Shown piece by piece: positions 1 to 11,453 of a stretch of 64,000 nucleotides of DNA (the stretch's first letter is position 1; each line of letters opens with the position of its first letter). The stretch spans positions 62,001 to 126,000 of the forward strand of contig CAJNDS010002683.1 of assembly GCA_905221605.1 (NCBI GenBank), read 5' to 3'. The stretch is from Symbiodinium natans (taxonomy: Eukaryota; Sar; Dinophyceae; Suessiales; Symbiodiniaceae). Position numbers and translations under genes: made by a program. The notes below the pieces were generated by a model, which saw only the letters and a list, made by a program, of their open reading frames with translations, ran no database searches and was not told the DNA's origin.

Positions 1-1640
1 CAACCCCCCCGCAAAGCTGAAAGGTTTGCAGTTGATCGTAACTCAACAATGACCCCACGGCTCCCATTTTTTTAAAGTTTTTTAGAGGCAAAGCACATCC
101 AACCCAAGACCCAACGCTGAACCCTGGACCTGCAACCTCCCATCGAAGGTACCTGTGGCCTAGGCTTTGGGGCTCAGGCTTTGTGCACCAGCACCCCCCC
201 CCCCACCCCCCCCCCACCCCCCCCCCCCCCCCCCCCCCCCCCCGTAAGATGGACACTTAAAGGCTATGCTGCACGTGCGTGCCTTGTAAACAAATACTTT
301 ACAAAGGAAACACCCGCAGAATAGACGCAACGCACCCGCAGAATAGACGCAATGCACCCTTAGCATCAGCACACTGTGTCCCGGGCGGGGGCGCGGAGGG
401 CGCGGAGGGCGCGGAGGGCGCGGAGGGCGCGGAATGGCGCACGTGTCCCCTCCCCCAACCGCTCCCCACCCGCGCTCCCCCCCCCCCGCCCCGTCAACCC
501 CACATGGTCCACGCCTCCCCACGCCACGCCCCTCTCCCAGCAAAATGTTCCGAACCCCCCCTTGACCATGTCGCGGCCTCCCGTCAAGATTCATTCCGTC
601 CGACCCTCCTCCGTTGACCGTCTCCTCTTCGTGGCCTCTTTCGCCAAAAAGCGATCCGATAGACCGCGCCTTCCGCGTTGAAGCGCCAAACAAGAACCCA
701 ATTTCAGACTTGGCTTTCGGGAAGAATCCAAGAAAACAAAGACCACGCGCAGAATAGACGTTAAGCGTCCAAGGCACCCCCCCCCAAGCCGAAAACAAAA
801 CCCGAAAAGGCTTCGCCAACAAGAGCCCCTAACAAGCCTAGCCGAAAACCCAAACCCCTGAACCCCCAAATGCTTAAGTCTCAAGAGCCCCAAACCCCCA
901 TGCTATAGGGGCCTTAATAAAATAGAAATTAGGGTTTTGGGGGGGTTGCTATAGTATAAGTATAAAAGGGACCATAAGGAAATACTGTTAGTCATCATTC
1001 TTCTGACCCCCTTACCCAAATCGCGCATCTGGGGCCGCAGCTCGCTGCGCACTGCGAGGTTGAGAAACGAGGGCCGTGGGAGCCGGCGACTTGGCAGTCT
1101 TCAGGGTTTACAGGGTTTACAGGGTTCAGGGTTCAGGGTTTAGTGTTCAGGGTTCGGGGTGAATGGTTTGAAGTTCAGGGTTTAGGATCTGGAGTTTAGG
1201 GTTTAACATTCAGGGTTTCGGGTGAGGGCTTTCTTGAGGGCTCAGGGGGGATTCTTTAGGGCCAGTGGAACCCCTCGACGCAACCAGAAATCCGAACCCT
1301 GAAGTGACGAAACCTCTCAAGCCCCGCAAAACCCTACAGCCCTACACCAACTTCACGAGTTCGCAAGCTGACACTGATAAGCACTGCCAAGCAAACCCCG
1401 ACACGTCACAAACGAGGTTCCCTCGCTGGTGGATTTCAGGCTCCGCTGAGGCGTAAGGGTTTAAGGCTTCGTGGGGCTTAGGGTTTTCGGGCTGAGTAGT
1501 TTACAGGTTTAGTAGGGTGACTCCGGGTAGCGTCTGAGCCACTAAAAGCCCTAAAACCCCAAAACCCCGAAACCCTACAACGCCTAAACCCCAAAACCCC
1601 CCAAACCCGCAAAACCACTTCCCTCCTTAAACCCCAAACC
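1..1640. repeat. Telomere-like and short tandem repeats, no firm gene
   Basis: The stretch holds a C-rich run (about 183-243), two copies of a 22-bp unit (acccgcagaatagacgcaac type, 309-352) with a third relative near 745, six copies of a 9-bp GGGCGCGGA unit (384-432), and degenerate TTTAGGG/TTCAGGG heptamers in both orientations (1095-1260, 1540-1640). Two overlapping plus frames between about 565 and 740 are free of stops for 37-60 codons and read like protein, one of them starting MSRPPVK, but neither has a matching partner exon, so no gene is called. Confidence 0.6.
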
Positions 1641-1651
1641 CCTCAAAAACC

Positions 1652-3430
1652 GAGGCGCAGGAGGGGCCGCAGCCAATGGAGCGGCTCCTGGGGCCTTACC
1701 ACGCCTCTTTCCGGGCTTCGAGGGCTTAGGATGTAGGGCTTGGGGTTTAGCTCCTGGTGTTGGCGTAGGGTTCGTGAGTAGTGAAAACCCTACACGGGGT
1801 TATAGTGTGGGGTATAAGTCTACACACATGAGACTCTAAACTTCTAAAAGCCACACCAAACGACCTGGAGCCTTCAACCCGAAACCCCTGACCTCAAGCC
1901 CCCGACGCGCCTCAAACCCTAAAGCCCCTTAAACAGTGTCACATCCGGCCTTCAAAGCTCTGAGCCTCGCGGAAGTCCGCAGCATTGCAGTGAGGTAGCA
2001 GCCTGGGTTGACAGGATCCTTAGGGGTCACGAGACCCAAGAGTAGCCCAGGAATACAAAGGGTGCGCGTTTTGGTTTGAATAAGGGAGCCTCAACCCTAA
2101 AAAAAGGGAACAAGGGCCTACTCTGGGTCCGAGATCATTGCTTATAGGTCTTTGAGGCATGCAGGGTTCCGGGGCTTCTTGGAGTCTAGACAGTCTAGAG
2201 TGAAACAATCATGACAGGCGCCTCTCATGGCGCCATTCAAGAACATCTGCTGCTTTCGCAGGGTCTCTCCCGACACCAAGTGGATCCGGTGGCAAGCATG
2301 TCTGCGGAAAAAGGGATGTTCCCCCTTATGCTAACAGTCCCTAAATGGGATTCTAATTGGGGGTACTAGAATCCCCACTACGGACTGGTGGTATGAGGGA
2401 GAACATCCCAAGTGGAATAGATAGACCAACCGCCAAGCAGAGGAGCTCAGTCTTGAAAGGCTCGCATAAACATATTTTTATGATGTTATCCCGTTCACAT
2501 AGAAGCCCCTGCAAATATATTGAGTATTATTAGGGATCTTCGTAATATTCCCCATGTTTAAAATGACCATTTGTAATTATTTCTCAATGAGCTTACAAGA
2601 TATCTAAGCTAACGCACTTGCAGTTATTTTATGACTTTCTGTGCTATGAAACCACAATAGAAAGCCCACCAACAAAATGAACATCTTCTGGCATGTTTAG
2701 CCGCACATGCCCTTGGCTCCTGCACCCCTACACCCAAATGGGCTTAGGGTTTGGGGTTATAGCATTTGCGGTTGTGGGGTTTAGGTTTTGGGGTTTAGAA
2801 CCCGGGGTGTAGATCCCTAGACCTGGAGGGGGGGGTAAGATCTAACAATCTCTGGAGCCCCAAAGGGCGCTCTCCTGCCAAGAAACAGCCGCGGCGCTCC
2901 TGAGACAAGCCCAAAAGCCTGAACTCATCAGCCCTTTGAGCCCAAAGCCCTCATGAACTCTTCGACCCTACCCTAAGCCCTACATCGTAACAAGCTTGTA
3001 CACGCTAGACCTAGCCCTAAAAATCCAGACCCAAAACCAAACCCTGATTTCTCAACCCGAAGCCCTAAACCACACTTGGGGGTGCATCCGCAGATGGGGT
3101 TGAGGACTGGGGGAACCCGTGGCGACATGTGGGTTACCAGGTCAGGGGTCTGGCGGTTTACGGCTTGGGGTTCAGGTTTCAAGGGCAGCCAAGCCCTTCA
3201 GCAGGAGAAAGTGCACCACTGAGGCGGTAGCACCACTGAGGCGGTAGGCGGTAGGATTCATTACCAAACAATGCCCGGCATTTGCTCAACCTCCCCATTA
3301 GAGGGATTCAGGGCGTCAGGGTTCCAGACTTTGCACAAAACTCTGCGCACGACCGACCCCGACATGAACCTCAATCCTGGCTTTGAAGTCCGAAGCCTGG
3401 TGAAGAAAAAGTGCGGTTGCGCTCGAAAAC
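1652..3430 (+). CDS. Candidate exon series of an unrecognised gene
   Basis: Four GC-rich islands between telomere-like repeats read like protein on the plus strand: about 1655-1722 (QPMERLLGPYHASF), 2232-2308 (FKNICCFRRVSPDTKW), 2867-2935 (ALSCQETAAALLRQAQK) and 3340-3425 (DPDMNLNPGFEVRSLVKKK). Each is an open frame with G/C-rich third positions, but exact boundaries and joins were not established and no family is recognised. They may belong to one gene or to several. The foldback element at 2312-2411 lies directly after the second island. Confidence 0.25.
2033..2129. mobile_element. Short inverted-repeat element related to an SLC4 intron
   Basis: A 97-bp segment begins GACCCAAGAGTAGCCC and ends GGGCCTACTCTGGGTC; the ends are inverted repeats of about 15 bp with small indels. 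Its left 30 bp and several interior blocks match the sequence filling the SLC4 intron at 60791-60907 (gacccaagag, cccaggaa, aaaggg, taaggga, aaggcctgct in the same order). This marks a dispersed non-coding element, one copy of which serves as an intron. Confidence 0.6.
2312..2411. mobile_element. Foldback element, family 1, copy 1
   Basis: About 100 bp with inverted ends (AGGGATGTTCCCCC and GGGAGAACATCCCAA) and a second inner inverted block around aacagtccctaaatggga and cggactg. Two better copies are at 22921-23022 and 63890-63980. The 8-bp flanks (gcggaaaa and gtggaata) agree at 6 of 8 positions, which could be a decayed target duplication. No coding capacity. Confidence 0.75.
2455..2700. 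other. AT-rich island
   Basis: About 245 bp of AT-rich sequence with no telomere-like heptamers, unlike its G/C-rich surroundings. Similar islands lie near 42410-42540, 46020-46165, 53945-54245 and 63355-63440. No ORF and no RNA gene recognised. Confidence 0.55.
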
Positions 3431-3840
3431 CCTAAAAAGCCACGAGCACGATGCAGGGTTCGGGGTTTTAGGGGCCTAGCTCTTGGGGTCTAGCATCAAA
3501 GCCACGACACAGCCCCGGGTTTGGGGCTTCGCGTTTCGCACCGTATGCCGTATACACTAGTAAAAACAGGCCCCCCGATGGCTCCTCCGGTGAGCCAGGA
3601 CGCCCCGAACTGAGGGCTGGCCAGGGCCTCCAAACGTGTATAGGGTTTCTAGGTTTCTCGGGTTTCTAGGGTTCAGGGTTCAGGATTGAGGGTTCAGGCT
3701 TCAGGGTTCAGGGTTTCGGGTTCTGGGTTGACACCAAGCCCAAACCTGCTTGGACAGCAAGGGATAAATAAAGGGGGTTGAGGGTTTTGGCTTTAGGGGT
3801 TGGTTTGGTTCCCACTCAGCGTAGGCCACCGGAGCATGGT

Positions 3841-4303
3841 GTCGACCGGACGACCGGACCGTGACCGGGCCCCCCCAGGTCGCCCGGTCACCCGTTTCGT
3901 CCGGTCACCCGGTCAGCCCGGTTGTCCGTTCAGTCCGGTCACCCGGTCAGGACAAGTGGATCTTGACTGATCAGGACAAGAAGGGACTGACCCGACCGGA
4001 CAACCTGGCTGACCTGACCGGACAACCGGGCCGACCTGACCGGGCTGACCGACTGACCTGACCGGACTGACCTGACCGGGCTGACCTGACCGAACTGACC
4101 GACCTGACCGGGCGACCGGACTGACCTGACCGACCCGACCTGAGCTGACCTGACCGACCTGACCGGGCGACCAGACCGACCTGACCAGACTGACCGGGCT
4201 GACCTGACCGAACTGACCGGCCTGACCGGGCGACCGGACCGACCTGACCAGGCTGACCTGACCGGGCTGACCTGACCGAACTGACCGACCTGACCGGGGT
4301 GCT
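3841..4303. repeat. GACCGG-type minisatellite, left outer arm
   Basis: Irregular tandem array of CTGACC, CTGACCGG and GACCGAACTGACC words, about 460 bp. The same words on the opposite strand make up 10661-11155, so the arrays form the outer parts of a large inverted repeat. Continuous frames across it are products of the repeat. Confidence 0.9.
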
Positions 4304-4450
4304 AGAGTTAGTACTAATCTTCTTTATTTGCCAACGCCGTCATTCCAGACCTTCGTTTTTCTTTTCGTCATAAGGCGGCACCGTGGTCTTTGCAGCATTC
4401 GCCGTTCCTGGATGAAGGAATATTGACAGCCACCCAAATGTTTCCTACTT
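4304..4450. repeat. 147-bp core of the inverted repeat, left copy
   Basis: Unique sequence within the minisatellite, from agagttagtactaat to caaatgtttcctactt. Its reverse complement recurs at 10513-10660 with only a few differences. It contains the palindrome TTAGTACTAA at one end. No ORF, tRNA or known small RNA recognised. Confidence 0.9.
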
Positions 4451-4600
4451 GACCTGACCGAACTGACCGACCTGACCGGGCGACCGGACCGACCTGACCC
4501 CGACTGACCTGGCCAGGTAACCGGATTGACTTGATGGGTGACCGGACCGACCTGACCGGACTGTGCGACAGGACCGACCTGATGGGCTGACTGACCTTGA
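4451..4600. repeat. GACCGG-type minisatellite, inner part of left arm
   Basis: Continuation of the CTGACC-type array on the inner side of the 147-bp core, ending where trinucleotide arrays begin. The right arm has no inner minisatellite, so the two arms differ here. Confidence 0.85.
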
Positions 4601-4617
4601 CTCGCCTTGCCTACCAA

Positions 4618-5590
<973 letters not shown>

Positions 5591-5942
5591 GCATCGGCAA
5601 GGTCGACCAAAGGTAGGGAATCCGCCTGGATGTTCTTCACATTTCCACGCAGCAGCTCAACGGTGGTCGATGTAGGGACAGTTGCTTCCGAACCCTAAAC
5701 CCCCTAGACATCAGGGTCTTGCGTCAGAAATGATGCAATAGTCTGGCTGTCGTCAGGTCCTTGCTCATGATTCTGCGTTCTGAGCTCACCTACTCGCAGC
5801 TCCCGTGAGCATGCTTCCCAAACCAAAACCAAAACCCTAGACAGCATGGCTTGCCTCAGCAATGATACAATAATCTGGCTGTTGCCCGGCCGCATGCCTT
5901 CCGAACTCAAACCCCCTAGACATCCCCCCCAACCCCCCCGCT
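5591..5942. repeat. Imperfect duplicated spacer
   Basis: Spacer between microsatellite blocks. It contains two related halves of about 100-200 bp, each with a form of ttccgaac..aaaccccctagacat and of aatgatgcaatagtctggctgt (about 5686-5760 and 5828-5925). No gene signal. Confidence 0.5.
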
Positions 5943-5972
5943 TTTTCATAACCTATCGTGCGAAACTTCCTC

Positions 5973-6028
<56 letters not shown>

Positions 6029-6421
6029 GCTACTGCTACTGCTACTGCTACTGCTACTGCTACTGCTGCTGCTGCTGCTACTACTGCTAGTACTGCTACT
6101 ATTGCTAGTCGTACACGACGACGACGACAACGACGACGACTATACTACTACAAACATTTCTATAAACCTATCGTGCGAGAATGGTGTTTGCAAATGGGGG
6201 GGGGCTGCGCCCCCCCCAACCCCCCCGCTTTTTCATAACCTATCGTGCGAAAATGATGTTTGCAAATGGGGGCGGCTGCGCCTCGCCAGCGAGGCGGCGG
6301 CTCCGGAGCGCATACATATTAAAGAACCTATCGTGCGAGAATGGTGTTTGCAAATGGGGGGGGCTGCGCCCCCCCCAACCCCCCCGCTTTTTCATAACCT
6401 ATCGTGCGAAACTTCCTCCTC

Positions 6422-6495
<74 letters not shown>

Positions 6496-6979
6496 GCTAC
6501 TGCTACTGCGCTACTGCTACTGCTACTGCTACTGCTACTGCTACTGCTACTGCTGCTACTACTACTGCTAGTACTGCTACTATTGCTAGTACGACGACGA
6601 CGACAACGACGACGACTATACTACTACAAACATTTCTATAAACCTATCGTGCGAGAATGGTGTTTGCAAATGGGGGGGGGCTGCGCCCCCCCCAACCCCC
6701 CCGCTTTTTCATAACCTATCGTGCGAAAATGATGTTTGCAAATGGGGGCGGCTGCGCCTCGGCAGCGAGGCGGCGGCTCCGGAGCGCATACATATTAAAG
6801 AACCTATCGTGCGAGAATGGTGTTTGCAAATGGGGGGGGCTGCGCCCCCCCCAACCCCCCCCTGCTTTTTCATAACCTATCGTGCGAAACTTCCTCCTAC
6901 TACTACTACTACTACTACTACTACGACTACTACGACTACTACTACGACGATTACAACCACTACTACGACTACTACTACG

Positions 6980-7045
<66 letters not shown>

Positions 7046-7252
7046 GCTACTGCTACTGCTACTGCTACTGCTACTGCTACTGCTACTGCTGCTGCTGCTG
7101 CTACTACTGCTAGTACTGCTACTATTGCTAGTACGACGACGACGACAACGACGACGACTATACTACTACAAACATTTCTATAAACCTATCGTGCGAGAAT
7201 GGTGTTTGCAAATGGGGGGGGGCTGCGCCCCCCCCAACCCCCCCGCTTTTTG
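5943..7252. repeat. Composite tandem repeat, unit about 450-475 bp
   Basis: Three tandem units. Each has cataacctatcgtgcgaaac, a (TAC)n then (TGCTAC)n array, a conserved tactgctagtactgctacta block, gacgacgacaacgacgacga, and then two or three copies of cctatcgtgcgagaatgg plus tttgcaaatggggg. The G/C parts are perfect hairpins: GGGGGGC-TGC-GCCCCCC and GCCTCG-CCAG-CGAGGC. A further partial copy lies at about 9807-9870. The microsatellite length varies between units while the flanking parts are almost identical, indicating recent tandem duplication. Confidence 0.9.
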
Positions 7253-7487
7253 GATTTAATCGGGAAACATCTATTCTCTTTGCGACCCCCCGCTTGCCTT
7301 TGACGGAAAAAAACCCTAAGTCTGCTTGGTACGCTAATAGGAATCCTTTTCTTTTCTTTGTATTTTAAAATTAAAATCTTCATTTCCTTTGCACTTTATG
7401 AGGGAAATCTATCTTCTCGAAAATTTCAGGGAAAATCTCTATTCGCTTTGGGATTTCAATAGCAAAACCTTAGTATTGTTCATGTAC
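7253..7487. repeat. Dispersed repeat, gggaaaatctctattcgc family
   Basis: Contains a unit with cgggaaacatctattctctttgcgacc, gacggaaaaaaaccctaagtct and agggaaaatctctattcgc. Related copies occur at about 9916-10070, 10076-10280 and 10382-10512. Its frames are short and shared only through copying. Confidence 0.75.
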
Positions 7488-7493
7488 TCGTCG

Positions 7494-7542
<49 letters not shown>

Positions 7543-7622
7543 GGTGGTGGTGGTGGTGGTGGTGGTGGTGGTGGTGGTGGTGGTTGTTGTTGTTGTTGCT
7601 GTTGTTGTTGTTGTTGCTGTGG

Positions 7623-7684
<62 letters not shown>

Positions 7685-8143
7685 GTTGGTGTTATCGTTC
7701 TTGTCAATTGTTATTGTTCTTGCTATTGTTATTGTTCTTGTTATTGTTTGTCTTGTTGTTATTGGTTTTGTTCTTGTTCTTGGTCTTCTTATTGTCCGTG
7801 TTCTGGCTCTTGTTCTTGTTATTGGTCTTGTTCATGTAATTGTACTTGTACTTGTACTTGTACTTGTTGTTGTTGTTGTCGTCGTCGTCGTCGTTGTTGT
7901 TGTTGTTGCTGTTGCTGTTGCTGTTGCTGTTGTTGTTGTTCTCGTTATCGTTCTTGTTATTGTTCTTCTTGTTGTTGTTGTTGTTGTTGCTGCTATTGTT
8001 GTTGTTATTGTTCTTGTTATTGTTCGTGTTATTGATATTGTTGTTGTTCTTGTTCTTGTTCTTCTTATTGTTCGTGTTCTTGCTCTTGCTCTTGTTCTTG
8101 TTATTGTTCTTGTTCATGTACTTGTTGTACTTCTTGTTGTTGT

Positions 8144-8175
<32 letters not shown>

Positions 8176-8337
8176 CTGTTGTTGCTGTTGGTTGTTGTTG
8201 TTGTGGTGGTGGTTGTTGTTGTTGTGGTCGTTGTTGTGGTCGTTGTTGTGTCGTTGTTGTGGTCGTTGTTGTGGTCGTTGTTGTGGTCGTTGCTGTGGTC
8301 GTTGTTGTCGTTGTTGTTGTTGTCGTTGTTGTTGTTT
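7488..8337. repeat. (TTG)n, (GTG)n and TTCTTG-type arrays
   Basis: About 850 bp of TTG-based repeats with zones of GTG, CTGTTG, TTATTGTTC, TACTTG and GTCGTTGTTGTG. Long Leu/Val/Cys or Asn/Thr frames here are repeat artefacts. Confidence 0.97.
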
Positions 8338-9360
8338 AACTCACTTCGATGAAAAATGCTATTACTGTGGCTTAGGATAGTTCTGTCGGCTAGTTTGCTT
8401 CCCACCGCAGACCAAAAAGTCCTAAGCGATAGGATGGCCTCTCGGCCTTTGCTTCCCACCGCAGCCACAAGAATCCCAAGGGATAGGAGGGCCTCTGGGC
8501 CTTTGCTTCCCACCACAGCTCCAAAAATCAGTTTTGCAACTACAGCGCGGAAGCAGAATAAAACAAAATAAATTGGGGTGCGGCATTGAGACGTAGGAGA
8601 GTATGGTGTGTTTTTTGTGTTTTTTTTGGGAATGATACCGCGGTTTCTGGGTACTCTTTTCTCCTGCATCTCAAGGCATGCGCACGTACCGATTTTTATT
8701 TGATTTTATACTACACGGGCCCCAAAAATTGGCCAATTTTTGCGATTTTTTACTATGTCCGCGGTAGGATTTTTTGAGCACGTTTTCAGTTTTTGCTGAT
8801 TCTAGGCTAAAAAAGTACAGAGCCAGCGTGATTTCAGAATTTGCGAATCTATGAAAAAAGCCTACTTTTTGGTCCGAAACGGCTTCGCGCAAAAGCTGGC
8901 AGCGAGGCGAGCCTGTCCCAAAATAAGTTCTCGAGCTTCAAAACGACTCCCCGCTGTTCTTTTCCGAAATTGCAAGAACTCACTTTGACGAAAAATGCTA
9001 TTACTGTGGCTTAGGATAGTTTTGTCGGCTAGTAGACTCCGGGCCTTTGCTTCCCACCGCAGCCCAAAAAGTCCTAAGCAATAGGATGGCCTCTTGGCCT
9101 TTGCTTCCCACCGCAGCCCCAAGAAATGCCAAGGGATAGGAGGGCCCCTACCCTTTGCTTCCCACCGCAGCCCCCAAAAACCCCAAAAAATAGGAGGGCC
9201 TCTGGGCCTTTGCTTCCCACCGCAGCCCAAAAAGTCCTAAGCAATAGGATGGCCTCTTGGCTTTTGCTTCCCACCGCAGCCCCAAAAAATCCCTAGGGAT
9301 AGGAGGGCCCCTGGGCCTTTGCTTCCCACCGCAGCCCCCAAAAATCCCTAAACCCTACAC
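8338..9360. repeat. 55-bp minisatellite in two blocks and a duplicated leader
   Basis: A unit of about 54-57 bp with the core ttgcttcccaccgcagcc occurs about three times at 8395-8535 and six times at 9042-9345. Both blocks are preceded by the same leader (aactcactt..gacgaaaaatgctattactgtggcttaggatagtt; 8338-8395 and 8980-9035), so the whole module was duplicated. The 450 bp between them holds non-repetitive AT-richer sequence. On the minus strand the unit is open in several frames (words such as AAVGSKGPEALLSL and LRWEAKGRGPP). I cannot show that it is translated. Confidence 0.85.
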
Positions 9361-9388
9361 CCTAAACCCTAAACCCTAACCCCCAAAG
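9361..9388. repeat. Short telomere-like array (CCCTAAA)
   Basis: Four CCCTAAA-type heptamers directly before the CTA array. Confidence 0.85.
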
Positions 9389-9389
9389 C

Positions 9390-9801
<412 letters not shown>

Positions 9802-10512
9802 TTTTAATAACATACCGTGCGAAAATGATGTTTGCAAATGGGGGCGGCTGCGCCCCCCCAACCCCCCCCCCCCCTGCTTGCTTCAAAGCATACACATGCA
9901 GCCCCCCCAACCCCCCCGCTTGCCGTTGACGGAAAAAAACCCTAAGTCTCCTTTGTACGTTAATATCAGGGAAAATCTCTATTCGCTTTGGGATTTCAAT
10001 AGCAAAACCTTTGTTTTCTTTGGAATTAATCGGGAAACATCTATTCTCTTTGCGACCCCCCGCTTGCCTTTGACTGAAAAAACCTAAGTCTCCTTGGTAC
10101 GTTAATAGGAATCCCTTCATTTCTTTGTATTTTAAAATAAAATATTCATTTCCTTTGCACTTTGTGAGGGAAATCTATCTTCTCGGAAATGTCAGGGAAA
10201 ATCTCTATTCGCTTTGGGATTTCAATAGCAAAACCTTTGTTTTCTTTGGATTTAATAAGGAAACATCTATTCTCTTTGCAACGTTGTCGTTGTCGTTGTT
10301 GTCGTCGTCGTTGTCGTCGTTGTCGTCGTTGTCGTCGTTGTTGTCGTTGTTGTCGTTGTTGTCGTTGTTGTCGTTGTTGTCCTTTGCACTTTATGAGGGA
10401 AATCTATCTTCTCGGAAATTTCAGGGAAAATCTCTATTCGCTCTGGGATTTCAATAGCAAAACCTTTGTTTTCTTTGGATATAATAGGGAAACATCTATT
10501 CTCTTGGCAATT
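9802..10512. repeat. Mixed dispersed repeats with a (GTCGTT)n array
   Basis: Partial copy of the composite unit (9802-9880), three copies of the gggaaaatctctattcgctttggg repeat, and (GTCGTT)n at 10282-10381 inserted between the second and third copies. Confidence 0.85.
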
Positions 10513-10660
10513 AAGTAGGAAAACATTTGGGTGGCTGTCAATATTCCTTCATCCAGGAACAGCGAATGCTGCAAAGACCACGGTGCCGCCTTATGACGAA
10601 AAGGAAAACGAAGGTCTGGAATGACGGCGTTGGCAAATAAAGAAGATTAGTACTAACTCT
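10513..10660. repeat. 148-bp core of the inverted repeat, right copy
   Basis: Reverse complement of 4304-4450 with a handful of single-base differences, beginning aagtaggaaaacatttggg and ending gattagtactaactct. Confidence 0.92.
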
Positions 10661-11155
10661 GGTACCCCGGTCAGGTCGGTCAGTTCGGTCAGGTCAGCCC
10701 GGTCAGGTCGGCCCGGTCGCCCGGGTCAGGTCGGTCAGTTCGGTCAGGTCAGCCCGGTCAGGTCAGCCTGGTCAGGTCGGTCCGGTCGCCCGGTCAGGTC
10801 GGCCCGGTCAGGTCAGTCTGGTCAGGTCGGCCCGGTCGCCCGGTCAGGTCGGTCAGTTCGGTCAGGTCAGCCCGGTCAGGTCAGCCTGGTCAGGTCGGTC
10901 CGGTCGCCCGGTCAGGTCGGTCAGTTCGGTCAGGTCAGCCCGGTCAGGTCAGCCCAGTCAGGTCAGTCTGGTCAGGTCGGTCAGTTCGGTCAGGTCAGCC
11001 CGGTCAGGTCAGTCCGGTCGCTCGGATCGGTCAGCCCGGTCAGGTCAGCCCGGTCGGGTCAGTCCGGCCAGCCGGTCAGGTCAGTCCGGTCAGCCAGCCA
11101 GGCCGACCGGATCCGGTCAACCGGATCCGGTCAGCCCGTTCACCCGGTCACGGTC
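10661..11155. repeat. GACCGG-type minisatellite, right arm
   Basis: GGTCAGGTCGGTCAG-type array of about 490 bp, the inverse of the left arm. It ends with ggatccggtcaaccggatccgg, a local palindrome. Confidence 0.9.
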
Positions 11156-11453
11156 AGACGTTGCCCTTCGACACCCTTCTGGGCCACCGCGTTTAAAGCC
11201 GGCATATAAGCACCCACTGAACCCCCAAGAAGGGCTTCGAGTTCAGGGCTGAGGGTGGAAGCCCGTGCCCGCGGCTTCCGAAATCCCGGCGCAGTTCACA
11301 GGGACTTGGGAAGTTACGCCTCGAAGGTCCTTGATTTTGAGGGGGTGATGGTTCTGACTACGGCATATAAGTTGCATGCAAGGGCGAACGGCCGCTTAAA
11401 GGGCGTCTTAAAGGCCTTAGGACTTTCGGCTTCAGCCAAGGAACCTCGTAGAC

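Noticed and set aside
160-822. 220-codon minus ORF rich in Gly and Pro
   Set aside because: Runs through C/G homopolymers and the 9-bp GGGCGCGGA array.
7389-8669. 300-codon ORFs on both strands in the TTG region
   Set aside because: Simple-sequence translation.
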